Below, one piece after another: positions 31,931-44,526 of a DNA stretch of 64,000 nt. The translations under genes and the position numbers were made by a program. How positions within the stretch are numbered: position 1 is the first letter of the stretch; each line of letters starts with the position of its first letter. Origin of the DNA: Phanerodontia chrysosporium (lineage: Eukaryota; Basidiomycota; Agaricomycetes; Polyporales; Phanerochaetaceae); the NCBI GenBank assembly GCA_001910725.1, contig MJGA01000002.1, positions 372,001-436,000 on the forward strand. The letters run 5' to 3'. The notes under the pieces were generated by a model. That model was not told where the DNA came from. It was given only the letters and a program-made list of their open reading frames with translations, and searched no databases.

Positions 31931-32262
31931 TATAACCGACGATAGACTTTAGTTAATCTCTGTAATTGTCGTCATTCGGTGGTACAGGCGGGCACGCTGA
32001 GGGTCCTCGCGAGCGCGTGACTTCATATTGTGTGACAGACGTGATGGGTAACGCTCGCGCGTGGGCATTGTTTCGCGCCTGGTCCTTGCCCTGCCCGACG
32101 TCCGCGACGCTCTGCTCGCCACTTCCCCTCATCTCCTCAACGAAACCCTGCTTTATAGCCACGGCACAGCCGGCTAGCTGTCTTGACTCTTGACCTTGTC
32201 TCTTTGCTCCGACTGGTGCTTTCCGACCTTGCATACTTGAATACCAACATCTCCCGGCACCC
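31931..32262. other. Intergenic, promoter of nucleoporin gene
   Basis: No coding region. No FG-repeat or Nup98 autoproteolytic sequence is present upstream of the nucleoporin start. Confidence 0.5.
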
Positions 32263-35187
32263 ATGACGCGTTTCCGGGCCTACTATTCTGACAGTGACGA
32301 CGAGTCGCTTTCAGACGACATTGTAGAAGTGGAAGAAGCTGGAGATGACGGTGCATCCGATGCAGGGTCTTCTCTGCAGCATGATGAACGTCCCAGGCAG
32401 CGCGGCACGATTGACAACGACATGTATACAGACGACGAGGATGTCGCAGACCAAGACGCGTCCTCGCGAGAATCGTCTGCTTCCCCTTCGCCTGTGGCCA
32501 GTCGACCATCCGATCCCACACTCATTCCGTGGGCTCGCGAATTGGGTGTAGACCGCCAGAAAATGCATGTCATGCAGACATCTCTGTTCCGTGTTCCTGA
32601 GGAAGAAGCGGCGCTCAAGAGCATTTCCCAGCAGCCTGCTCGTACATCGAGCAAGAGGCTAGCGCTCGGCCCTTCTCTTACACGAAAACACAGCAGAGAC
32701 TCGGATGGCGATGGGCTCCGAGCCGACTCCAGACAGGTAAGTTCTGTGGCCCTTGCCTTCATCTCCCGTATGTGAGACTAAGTTATCTTAGCGAGCCTCG
32801 TTTGCACATGATATCGAACCAGCACCCTTCAAACCCTCGAGGAAATACGCAAGGGTTGAAAGCTCCGCGTCCCAGTTCACCGGCCATGAAGACGCATTCA
32901 TTGACTCGGGCCTTGCACTGGGGCGCTCATTCAATGTAGCGTGGGGACCAGGTGGGAAATTGGCCCACTTGGGAGAGTTGTGCGGTGCTCAAACTACACC
33001 GTGAGTTCGGGCTTTTGTCGTTACATCATCTCCTCAATGTTCTGCTTAGTTCAACGTCCGCGGCAACATCAGTGGTGAATGCCAGCCTCTACCGACTTTC
33101 ACCATACCGAAGGACGACTCGATGGACCGCGCTTCAAGACTGCTTTCTCACAATTTGAGCCACACAAGCATACGACCTGATGCTGAGGGCGTACCCTGCG
33201 CGAACCCATCGCGGGAACTCAATTTCGCGTCATTCGCTTCTCTCTTCCCGCAAACCGACCGTTCCTTCGAAGCCAGTCTGTTCCGCCTCGGACAAGCCTA
33301 TTTGATCCCATAGAGCTCCACCTCGGTAGCTCTATTAGCGTGGATATACGCAATCGCGTCGCCGCTCTTCGCCGCAAGACCGCATTCTCGAAATGGTTGC
33401 AAACAGCTGTAGCATCCGCGGTGGAGAAAGACGTAGAGGAAACCTCTGGAGACTACAGCTGGGCACAGACCGTTTTCGCTCTGCTCACAGGCAACCAAGT
33501 CGAGAGGGCTGTCGATGCTGCCATCGAGGCTGGAAACGTCAAGCTTGCCACTTTGTTGGCCCAAGCGGACGGGGACGCCGAGTTCAAGGAAGACCTCAAG
33601 GCACAGCTTGCGCTCTGGCGGGAGCAACGCATCGACGTGCACATTGACGAGAGCGTGCGCAAGATATATGCGCTACTCGCCGGTGTCGTTGACGTCCTAG
33701 AGGGATCCAAAGGCCTTGGTCTTGAACGCTGCGCTGACGTTTCCCTCGCGAAGGGTCTTGACTGGAAGCGTGTCTTCGGTCTTCACCTATGGTATAGCCA
33801 GCCTATGGACGCTCCAATCTCGTCTGCCTTCGAAGCTTACGACCAGGCTCGGAAAGCGGATCCCCAGAATGTGGCGGCGCCTCTGCCCTGGTACCGTGAG
33901 TCTCCGGCCGGCGTGAGAACGCCCTGGAAGCTGCCCCCAGGAGCAGAACCGCCGGACGCGCTCTTCTCGCTCATCAGGATGTTTGCGGACCCCGCGTGCT
34001 CGCTCTCCAACATTCTGACACCGTTCTCTTTCTCGCCGTCGCCGCTCGACTACCGCCTCCCCTGGCATCTTTACATCCTCATTTCCCGGTGTCTTCGGAT
34101 CCGCGACTTCGCTGATCGTGGCGAGGTTCTTGACGAGCGGCGTGATGAAGAAGAAGATGCGCAGGACTCGGGGATGGAGCCCGAGGTCGAAGGACACAGT
34201 CCAAGTGCCGACCTGCTCGCAAGCAGCTATGCTTTGCAACTCGAGAAGGCCGGAATGCTGCAAGAGGCTGTATTTGTCCTTCTGCATATTGAGGGATCTG
34301 CTGGGTGAGTATCATCAAGCTATCAAACCGAAATTGTAGTCCTGATATGCCCCATGCAGGCGCAAACGGGCAATCAAGGAGATGCTCTCGCGGAACGCAC
34401 CACAGTTGGATGACTGGATGACACGTGGGCTCGTGGGCAGCTTAAAGATACCGGTGGCGTGGGTGAACGAAGCAAAGGTGCGGACGCACTTCTTGCGTAG
34501 CGTGGCATGACTCTGAAGATCATTCAGGCGACCTACGCACTCAACAATGGCGAGGTGTTCCGAGCTTATGAACTGTACCTGACGGCCGGCCTCTACAATC
34601 CGGCACACGACTTGGCTGTGCTCGAGCTGGCGCCGGATGCCGTCATCCATCGTGACCTCGGCCTGCTGAAGGACATCTTCGAGCGCTTCGTGGGACGGCC
34701 TGTGGACGACTGGCACGTCCGTGGCAAGGTGAGCTGTGTATTACGTTGTCATTGGATAGCCGGCTGACCGACAGCACAGGTCTTCCTGGACTACGTGCAC
34801 GCGATGACACGCATGCCAGAGCTGCGCGACTACATCAATGATATTGACGCAGTGCCCGACGAGGCGTACGCCGCCGAGGTGGAAGAGATGAGCCGGACGG
34901 TGCCCAAGATGATCAGCATGCTACCCGACATTCTCCGCGATCGCTCGGACATCCGCCACAATGCGGCGCTCGCCGAGATGATCTCTGGATTGACGTCGCG
35001 TCTCGATCAGCTGCGGCCGCTCTCGGTAAGCCTATTTTGCCCGCTATGGGGCATGCGGGGAACTGACTATGCGCTGCAACAGCTCGGGACCCACCTACGT
35101 GGAGCTAAGGTTCCGGAGGCGACGAAGCTTCACCACATTCGGGCGGTCGCATACGAAAAATTCCTGCGGACCATCGAGGTTGCGTAA
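32263..35187 (+). CDS. NUP96: Nup96/Nup145C-type nucleoporin
   Basis: Scaffold protein of the Y-shaped nuclear pore subcomplex. It starts MTRFRAYYSDSDDESLSDD with a long acidic, disordered region, then RSFNVAWGPGGKLAHLG, then the helical Nup96 domain: LFDPIELHLGSS, TAFSKWLQTAVAS, AQTVFALLTGNQVERAVDAA, GNVKLATLLAQADGD, LDWKRVFGLHLWYS and DYRLPWHLYILI, ending in VFLDYVHAM and helical repeats. First intron 32737-32791. The frame is lost by one base near 33296-33298 (in GCC before LFDP) and near 34508. At the intron ending about 33050 the frame also needs one more base. In many eukaryotes Nup96 is made as the tail of a Nup98 precursor; here the gene has its own ATG and no Nup98 part. Confidence 0.8.
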
Positions 35188-35640
35188 CCCTGTGTATTTT
35201 TGAATTCTACGGTATCTACAAAGTCCCAACTGTGTGATCTCAGGTTTGAGGATGAACCTGCATGTCATGAGTCAGTTAGGCTTGTCATCACCCTGGGTTG
35301 TAGACCTAAAAGGGACATGTGCCTCCGTGGCGGGTGCCCATTTCGTCACACTCCCTGAAACAGCTGTTCAAAACAGAGGGCTGAGACACGCAGTGCAAGC
35401 GGTCGGCATCAAGAATAAATAAGCTAGGGCACACAGTCTACAGTCTACGGTATAGTGCTACAAAGGGGGGCGAGATAACCTGGCGCATCTACGGGCTACA
35501 GGACCGTCTGCGGTTGTTGGGTATAAATAACACGAGCGAGGCCGAAGAGAGGAGAGACAGCTATTGATACAGGGTAGTAAGAGGCGTGATGGCGTGAGGG
35601 CGTGAGGCGGGTGGGAAAAGAGAGGCACAGCCTTCTCGTC
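35188..35640. other. Intergenic between convergent genes
   Basis: The 3' ends of the nucleoporin and DUF6593-like genes face each other here; nothing else seen. Confidence 0.5.
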
Positions 35641-36478
35641 TCAGTCAATGTTGTGTCCGCAGACGAAGAGCACGGCCGCGACGAGGCAGGGCTCGAGCAG
35701 GCCCATCTGCATCGCCTCCTGGGTAAGCTCCAGGAGGACCATGGATGGGGCGCGCGCGACGCGGGCGAGGACCTTGGGAGCGGAGGTCTGGGTGCGGTAC
35801 AGCTGCAGGGACAAACACGCCAATTATGAGCACACCTATGACGCGAGCACGGCAGGATCGGCGGGGACACGTACGCAGATGAATCCGTCAATGGGCGCCC
35901 AGGCGAAGTGGATCCCGCGAACTTCCATCGTGCGTTGGCTAGCAGAAGAGGAGGGAGAGGAAGGGAAAGCAGACGTGAGCGGCCGGTAATGCGACGCAGG
36001 AGAGGGATACAAACTACACAAACCTCTGGTCGGGCGAGAGGCGGAGCCAGTCGCGAATGCGCTGCCGCGGCGTGACGCCGCGGATCTCGAGCGTGGCGTT
36101 GGGCTGCCACTGCACCATCGCGATGTTGCGGCTCTCGTTGTCCTTCCAGATCGTGCACGACGGCGTCGTCGCCTCGGTCACGACGCGATACGCGACGCGG
36201 TTCTGCGGCCCGACGACCTGGCAGTTGAGCACCGTCGTGTTGAACTGCGTGAACTGGAACGTGACGCTGTCGGGCTGCATCGAGCGCGGCGGCGTGTTCG
36301 TGACCGGGAGCGAGGGCAGCGCGCCGAACACGGAGGGCGCGGTCGCCCAGTTCTGCTGCTGGGACTGCCATCCGCCTTGGGTATAGGGGTTCATGTTGAA
36401 GGCCATGGGTGTCGGTGAGGGAGGCGGCGGAGGCTTGGGAGTGTCTTGCAGGACTGGTGAGTCTGATGTTCTGGCCAT
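35641..36478 (-). CDS. DUF6593-like basidiomycete protein
   Basis: Exons 36024-36478, 35875-35938 and 35641-35802 (226 aa, frame intact), with introns of 85 and 72 bases. A proline-rich start (KPPPPPSPTP) is followed by a compact beta-rich domain: SVTFQFTQFNTTVLNCQVVG, YRVVTEA, ESRNIAMVQWQPNATLEIRG, DWLRLSPDQ, MEVRGIHFAWAPIDGFIC, VLARVARAPSMVLLEL and a hydrophobic end LVAAVLFVCGHNID. Strand pattern, WxP core and end match the DUF6593 family, which is expanded in mushrooms and lacks a known function. The upstream in-frame ATG (MTSSLHDADF) would add about 26 residues. Confidence 0.6.
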
Positions 36479-39400
36479 GGTGGTGGTGTGCCCTATATAC
36501 GCGGATGGTGGAGGTGTGCGGTCGGTGAAGTCTGCGTCGTGCAGCGAAGAGGTCATCTCGGTAACTCGGAGCACAGAAGGCGATCTCGATCATGCTCCCG
36601 ATGTGTTGACGCACTGGTAAGGCACGCACGGGTCCACGCGAGCGGGAGGGGTTTCAGATCAGCGACAAGAAACAGCACAGATACTGCCACAATGTCTACC
36701 GAATCAGCCTCCAGCTTGGCTCTGAGACTGCCTGCGATGGCTGAAATATTCCTGCCGATGCTGTCCGTCGTATACATTTATTTTCTTGACGGGTCGCCTA
36801 CGAGTGATTGTCGTATTTTTGTGCGCGAGATTTGAGGACGGTGCCCCTGTTTGAGTGTCTGGGCAGTCCCGTGTGGACGGGCGCTCCATGACGCCGGCTC
36901 GCGTGGCGTCCACGCGGGCGAGGTCCCGCCGGAGTTGCTATACGGGAGGCGCTGTTCTCGCTGTTAGAGATTCGTCTGAGCATCACCAGCCGCACAGCTC
37001 GCTGACGCGCCAGTGGAACTGGTCTCAAGCTCTCTGAGGCTGTTGGCGAAAAGGTTTCTGGGCCACCTCGACGTTGCACACCCGGAAAGCACGTCTGGCA
37101 TAACCTGCCTGCACGAGACTCAGTCATGCTCGGACACAAAAATAATTTCATTCGAAATGCTTACACCTGCGGGAGCCGTCCCGCGCATTGCGTGATCGCA
37201 GTTGAAGTTTCCGAGCAGGTACCCGTCAGTATGCGTGTCTACCCGCGCGAGTGACCGACGGAACGTCATGAGTATAGTTGTGCCGATTCCTGTCATCTTC
37301 CTGCCTCACCTGCTCCTTACCTCCGTTTGACCCGTATTTACTGATAGCCAGTTGTCGCGCCTAACTGTACACACCAGCCACGCCACCGTATCCTCACGAG
37401 CCGAGAATCCCGCTCCACGAGCACGTCCCTCCGAAGCTTCTCGCTCGCGTCTTCTCGTAAGGCTGTCGGGCACAGCGTAGGCTTGCGCGTTCCTACACGT
37501 CATGGGCGGTAGTCCTAGCGAGGCTGTGAGCTCCGGCATTCGTTTCTGCCATACCGGACACCCACCTTACCCGGTGAATCTACCCTGCATGGCGAGCGCC
37601 CCGTACGCGGCCTTGGGTCCGAGAGCTTGTTCACTGAACCATATTTACACGAGGCAGCATGCTGTGCGCTCTGGCCGACGTCTTCTCGCGGTGTCCTAGG
37701 GATCAAATGTTATGGTGATGCAAACGCCAGGCTCGATGAGCGAGCATCAGACCGTACGCACGCGGCCTCAGGATCAACGTCCCGCGCGGCACGAAAGGGA
37801 CAATGGGGAAAGCTGCGTGTCGGTGCGGATAGCCGTGTGCCGTAGCTATGATGTGGCTGGAGGTGTCCATCATCTGATGATCACAGACTCGTGGGTCGTG
37901 GATCACGTAGGCGACCCGCACTTGCAAAACGCGCGCGTCGCCGCCCTCCTCGGACGACCGCGCATGGGCGGGCGTCGCGCACGGAGGCAGCACACGACCG
38001 ACCGCGAGCAATCTCGGTTGCGTCGCCGTCTCTTCCCTCGGCGTGGTCGGAGTGACGCGTGCGGTGAGCGTAAGTGCCGGTGGCGAGCGTTGTGCAGGGG
38101 TTTTGCGGCTGAGATACGGCACGGGTACTCGCAGGCACATCATGCGTAATGCCCTCGGGGTCGCCGGTACCCTAACACGTGGTGGACAGCAGCGGGAGGA
38201 ACAATACGGCTGTAAGTGGCGCAACTGAGCCGCATACACGAGAAGGGTTGAACGAATACCCAAGCCCGAGATCGATCAGGCGGACTGTCCAACGTGCCAG
38301 AGGAGCCGGAAGGCGGGTCAGGTTGTGTTGAGCCAGCCTGAGCGAGCTTTGTTTCGTGTTGACACGTGGTGTGTTCGCAATCGAACTGAATTGAAGGAAG
38401 AGAGGACCAAGTGGTCATTTCTTGAGAGATATGCACGAAATGCGGGAAGTGGGCTTAAGTCGCTCATCGCTAGTGCGAGTCTTCCATGGGTTCAGCTGCC
38501 GTCACTGAATGGTCCAAATATTTTCGGCCAGGAATTCCTCCTGCAACAGCAATCAGCTCGTGCCAGGAAAAGCTTCAACGATGATAGATTCTGGGCAGAG
38601 TCCAGGAACGTGTGACGCACGGCAGTTCCATAGGCTAAATCAAACTGAATCGTTCAAACACTCTTTACAGGAGACCATGATTGTGGTAATTGGTAGGGAG
38701 CCCGTCCTGTGAGAACATACCAGCACCCTGAGCTCCATTGGGTTAGGTTATGTCTCAATGACCCCCAAACCTTCCGCAGGATTGGAGCAATGCATCCAGG
38801 TCTCGAACGTCGATGGACCCTGCGTAGAAACCCACCATTAAGGCAGATACGTTTTCTCGTCACTGTTGTTTTGCATCAGTTATATAGCCCACAACACAAT
38901 GGCAGATATACCTTCCGCCTCATTTGCGGAATTTGCACGCCAGAAGTTTTCCTGAGCGCGCGGCCTTCCGGCGACACCTGTCTCGCTCGACGGTTCGGTG
39001 ACGGCGTCTAGGGCAGCACCGGATAACATGCGCCAGCATCTCGAGCCTTGTTACGTCGTAGGTGCCGCACGTTTCGCAAGGTAGGGTGCGCCTACCGTCA
39101 GAGGACACGAAAGACTTGGCGTCGCTCGCACCCTGGATAGCGGACCGTCGCACGACGGACGCTTTGCACTGCCTAGCCCGGAGGCGAGCTGTGGCACAGC
39201 AGAACGGACGCGAGACGGACCCTAACTTCGAGATCTCCAAACGCGAATTTGACTGTGAGGGGGTCATGGGGGGTCCTGGAGCGACCTGCACAACTTCAAA
39301 CACGTCCTTTCAGCAGAGTGTGTCAGCGCGTCAAGGGGCTGTAGGAGTACTCCCACGACCAAAAGCGGAGGGAATACATCTCAGACCTTGGTCCCTGTTC

Positions 39401-39869
39401 GATATTGCGATACGATGACGAACTCAGCGTTCGTGCAGAAGTCGATGGAAATCTCGACAAAGGCCTAATCATTGTGAAACATGGAGGCGCACCTCCGTCG
39501 TAATTCCTGCGGGAGCGTGACCGTCCAATCTGCGAGATAATCTGTCTCCATTACGGTATTGACCTTGTGATGCCCCGACGTTTAACGGTCGGCTGCATCT
39601 CAAGGAGAACTGGATGGAGATGGCGGCAGCAAATGAACCTAGTTCGACTGCCTGATTAGGACGAATCCAGCGCTTTGATGCAATCACGGCAAATGCCGAA
39701 GCGGACCCACCGGGAATGCTCTGTGCACACGCGCCATCGTCGCTAAACACACACCTACCACTCTCCCGCAGAATCGAACCCTTGTGAGTTGCACGCGCTG
39801 TTGGCGAGATAATTTATTGAAGACACATCCTCCTAGTATTACCCTAGTTCTTGCGGATTATGAGCCGAG
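36479..39869. other. Gene-poor stretch of 3.4 kb
   Basis: The longest stretch outside the peptide/retrotransposon region without a gene. Many short frames on both strands, none with conserved motifs, consistent codon use or splice signals. No LTRs or terminal repeats recognised. It could hold ncRNA or decayed repeats. Confidence 0.45.
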
Positions 39870-41336
39870 ATGAGCACTACTCCAAACGTTGAAGGCATCA
39901 TGCTCTTCGAGCAGCCGTTCGCTAGGGTGCGCTACGGCGTTCGTGTAGCATGTTGTAGATTTGTGACAGCGCTGGTAGGTGCCGTATGAAAACTACCGCA
40001 AAGTGTTCCGTGCGTCGCAGAAGAACATCGAGAAGGAACTCGGAGCGCTGCAGACCGCAGCCGCGGAGCTCGCACGCAAGGCGCAGGCGGGCGCTGTCGG
40101 GCAGGAGGACGCTGCAAAGGCAGTGGAGGGCATGCTGAAGCGGGCGGAGAATCTTAAGCGTAAGGTGCGCTACGGATACTTGCTGTCTCCTGTTCGCGGT
40201 GCTCACAGCCCGACGGACGCCTCGGCCAGCTCGGTGACCTCCAGAAGAATGCAGGGACGCCTACACTTGCGGTGATGCGGGAGCGCCTGGAGTTGCTTGC
40301 ATCAGTAGAGTCTATGCAGTCAGTGACCTCTCCCGAGTTCGATCGCTGGGCGGACACCAGGCTGGACCGCTGGCTGACGGACTGGGCACTGCGTTCGGGC
40401 AAGGAGAGGACAGCCCGGAAACTTGCCCAAGCTCGAGGAGTAGAGGTATGTTCTACATTGAGGCTGTATCGGTTCGAAACTCACCATGTCGTAGCGCCTT
40501 GTTGACCTAGAACTCTTTGCGGAAATACGTCGAGTGGAAGATGCATTAAAGCGACACAGTTGCACCGAAGCGCTGACTTGGTGCAGCGAAAACAAGGCTG
40601 CGTTGCGCAAGGCCAAGGCGAGTAGTCCAGAGATGTGGACTTCTGCCGCACGTCTGAACCTCTGTATCAGAACCCGCTGGAGTTTGAGCTTCGTCTGCAA
40701 GAGTTTATCGAGCTCGCGAGAGAAAGGAAACTCATTGAAGCAATTGCATACCAAAAGAAACACCTAATACAGTGGCAAGAGACACATTCGGCACAGATCC
40801 AGCAGGCATCTGCTCTCCTCGCCTTCACCTCTAGCTCTGCTTTTGGGCCATACAAACGGTTGTACGACCTCGGTCGATGGGATACTCTCGTCCAATCGTT
40901 CCGACTAGCCATCTACAACCTCAGCACGCTTCCTACAGAACCGCTTCTACATCTTGCTATGTATGCTGGCCTAGCGTCCTTGAAGCTTCCCGCATGTTAC
41001 AACCATGAGACGAAGAACGTTGACTGCCCTGTCTGTGACCCGACCTCGGGCTCCTGGCAACGGAGGTTCCTTTCAGCCATCACGTCAATTCAACTATCGT
41101 CTGCCGACTGTCTGGGAAGATCATGGACGAGAACAACTTCCCCCTGGCCTTCCCCAAGCACGGCAATGTCTACTCCAAAGAGGTGCATACCAGCGCAATT
41201 TATCTTCATTCCGACTCTGACACAGCTATTGCAGGCATTAGAAGAGATGGCAGCGACCAACGAGGGAATGGTTACTTGTCCACGAACCAAGGAAGTATGC
41301 CACTACACAGACTTACGGAAGGTCTACATCTCCTAA
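39870..41336 (+). CDS. FYV10: GID/CTLH E3 ligase subunit (Fyv10/Gid9, MAEA-like)
   Basis: Part of the GID/CTLH ubiquitin ligase that degrades gluconeogenic enzymes in yeast. Exon 1 is 39870-39926, exon 2 starts 39979. Seen: EQPFARVPYENYRKVFRASQ, a CTLH-type region (ALKRHSCTEALTWCSENKAAL, LEFELRLQEFIELARERK), CRA-type helices (FGPYKRLYDLGRWDTLVQSF) and the Gid-type RING (CPVCD, VPFSHHVNSTIVCRLSGKIM, TCPRTKEVCHY). The intron 40618-40670 is GC-AG (GCGAGT...TATCAG) and restores LRKAK to NPLEF in phase 0. One base is missing near 41056, before LATEVPFSHH. Of the two RING subunits, the order and sequence favour Fyv10 over Rmd5. Confidence 0.85.
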
Positions 41337-41875
41337 GAGCGATCAATTTGGGTAATGTTCCTGTTTTCTTTTCCTTGCATTGTACTATAATTGTACGATA
41401 TCACTGTAGGATTTCAATGTATATCACCAATACCCCCCTCAATTCGTCATGCATGCTGTTTGCCCATTCACGCTATCCTCCCTTTTCCAGGTACAATCGC
41501 AGCGGGTAGTCACCAGCGAAAATTTCCACCGCATTTCAGCCATATCTACGCCACTAGCGTGCGCCGCCTTTCTCCCTTGCGATCCGACGGTGCCCCGCCT
41601 TGCAAAGTCCCCTGCTCCCAGCGCCAAGCGGGCGCTTTGCGTCAGGTGGGCGACCTTCGCGCTTCGTTATCGCGTGTGCGTGCACTTATCGCTATCAAGG
41701 TTGACTCTGTGCCTCAGTGTTGACTCATTGGAGAGGCAGCAACGATCTTCCTGATGGGGGCCCATCAGCAGTGTACATATAGCGCACCGATGCTGTTGGG
41801 AACGCGCTTGTCCCGCCCCCGACTCGGACTCGACCGATATCCCTGACGGAGTCTTGACGCGGGCACTGCACGACG
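41337..41875. other. Intergenic, no gene seen
   Basis: Promoter region of the permease; nothing else recognised. Confidence 0.5.
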
Positions 41876-44269
41876 ATGGCGCTCCGGTCTGCGAAGCGGT
41901 TCCTCCAGAAGCTCGAGGTCGAGCACGATGAGAACTTGACGTACTCGCAGCTGTTTCTCGCAGTAAGTCGTGTGACGCTTTGGTGGTCTGGTTGTGTTTG
42001 GCTTACTTGTGGCTGGCAGAACGACGATCTTCTTCCTGTCGGTCCGGAAAAGCGCACCTGGAGAGCATGGAACTTTGTCGCTTTGTGAGTGCCAGGTCTT
42101 GCGGCGCGGACACGTAGTCTGACTCGAGAGTAGCTGGATTGCGGATAGCTTCAACATCAACACGTACGTTCACCTTCGGCTCTTCGCCCGCACTAGCTCA
42201 CGACTCTGGCAGATGGATGATTGTTTCGTCCATGGTCCAGCTCGGTCTCTCCTGGTGGCAAGCGTGGATATGCGTCTGGCTAGGATATTCCTTCGTAGCC
42301 CCATTCATCGTTCTCAATGCCCGTCCTGGAGCCATGTTCCATATCACATTTCCCGTAGTGGCACGAACCAGCTTCGGGTTGTATGGGAGCTTGTGGCCAG
42401 TCTTCAACCGAGGTGTCATGGCATGGTACGTTCCTTACAGCCACTTTTCCACGGTTTTATGTAAAATTTTGTCACAGCATATGGTACGGCGTGCAGGCGA
42501 GCATCGGCGGCAGCTGCGTGCTAGTCATGCTCAGGGCAATGTGGCCAAGTGTCAACAATATCCGTGAGTTTTTCGGAGTCACCTGAGTAAGGGTCGAGCT
42601 GACTTCCGCACGAAGCCAACGACATGCCGGCGTCCTCGGGAACCGATACCAAGGACTTCATGTGCTTCTTTCTCTTCTGGCTCGTCTCGCTTCCCGCGAT
42701 ATGGTTCCCCATACACAAGATGTACGCATTTGCCCTTCTTGCATGGAAGACACGCCGCTGATAGTTTCGCAGCCGACACTTGTTCACGGTCAAAGCCGTC
42801 GTCGTTCCGATCGCGGGCATCACGTTCTTTGTCTGGTGCATCGTCAAAGCGCACGGCGTTGGCCCCATTGTGCACCAGCCGAGCACCGTGCACGGGAGTG
42901 CGCTGGGCTGGAACATGGTTGCGAGTCTCATGTCGTGCATCAGCAACATGGCGACCCTAGTCACGTTCGTAACATCGCGGTATTTGCACGGTTGGGCGAT
43001 TGTACTAAAGATTTTGATCAGGAACGCGCCGGATTTCGCCTCTCGCGCGGCGCGTCCGTCTGCGACCGTGTGGCCGCAGCTACTGAGCGTACCGCTTGGC
43101 TTCTCGATCGTGTCGTTCATCGGCATCATCGTCAGTTCGTCGTCGCAGACGCTGTACGGCGAGGCCATCTGGTCACCCATCGATCTCCTTGGCAAGTTCC
43201 TTGACAATTCGCCGTCGCACGCGACGCGCTTTGGTGTATGTGTCTACACTGGGCGATAGAAGGGTCGGAACTGATACGATATATCTATAGGTCTGGTTCA
43301 TCGCGGCAGCGTTCATTATCGCGCAGGTAAGCAGTATCAACCGCGGCTTTGACTTTACGCAACTCACCACAACGGTTGGCCTGCTATCTAGCTTGGGTGA
43401 GTGAAAGACATGCTCGAGTGTAGAGTTGCAAGGACTAAATTTCCTGCCCAGAACAAACATTTCGGCCAACTCAATTAGTGCTGGTTGTGATCTGACCGCG
43501 CTGTTCCCTCAGTATATCGTATGTTCACTTTTCTTCACATACCATGGGCATATCACTAAGAAACGTTTGCAGAACATTCGCCGTGGTGGCTTCATCGCGG
43601 CTATAGTGGGCATCTGCATGCTGCCATGGAACCTACTGAAGAGCAGCAACAACTTCAGCTCCTACCTCTCTGCGTACTCTGTCTTCCTGAGCTCCATCGC
43701 AGGGGTCATGGTCAGTGTCTCTCGACCGGGCCAAATTCACAGTTAGTTGACGATGTACGCAGATCTCTGACTACTGGCTCATTCGCCGTGGCCACTACCG
43801 CGTCAAGGACCTTTACACCACAGACAGGCACGGCTGGTACTGGTATACATATGGGATCAACTTCCGGTGAGTTCGTGCCTTGACTGTATGCTCTTGGGAC
43901 CCAACTCATGACGTTCACCAGCGCGTATGCCGCCTACATTTCCGGCATTCTGATCAATGTCGTCGGGTTCGCCGGTGCCAGTACGTTTGTTTGCACCATC
44001 TATAGCTGGAACGTGCTGAGCAAGTCACTCTAGCCGGCCGTGTTGTACCCATAGCAGCGACGCACATATACCAGATGTCGTTCTTCACGGGCTTTGGCGT
44101 GTCTGCGATCATATATTGCGCGCTCAGCTACGCGTTCCCGCCAGCGGGCGCGCATTCCACGTTCAAGGAAGAAGATTTGTCCGAGGTGAAAGTGGAGGAT
44201 GAAGGGCTCCAGGAGACAAGCAGCATCGACAAGAAGGAGGATGTACTCGTGTCTACGAACGCTGTGTAG
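41876..44269 (+). CDS. NCS1-family permease (uracil/uridine/allantoin type)
   Basis: Plasma-membrane proton symporter for nucleobases or related compounds. Exon 1 is 41876-41962; about ten short introns follow. Seen: [19 protein letters not shown] (the NCS1 N-terminal signature), [123 protein letters not shown], the [18 protein letters not shown] block and a charged cytoplasmic tail with [12 protein letters not shown]. About twelve membrane helices can be counted. The blocks are those of the yeast Fur4/Dal4/Fui1 group; substrate cannot be fixed. Tail lysines next to acidic residues suit ubiquitin-driven endocytosis. Confidence 0.88.
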
Positions 44270-44526
44270 ACTTTATTCATCACATCCTGCGTCATATACA
44301 CTTGTACTCTACAGGTTATGTGCATAGTTGGTAGCCAGCCAATCCGAGCGCGAGAACTGCTGATGCGCTGCTCGACCTTGAGGTTCACCATTATGGGCGC
44401 TTGTAGACCTCATTCCTCTCCCTTCTTGAGCTCGTGCCTCGTTGTGCCCTTCGCTTGTTTCCGTCGCTCGGTCAACTCTCCCAACTGTCGACTGTCCAGG
44501 CTCTCTTCCCACGCAGCTCTTGAACT

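Noticed and set aside
39741..39800. A GGTTCGATTC sequence on the minus strand resembling a tRNA B box
   Set aside because: No acceptor, D or anticodon stems can be formed around it.
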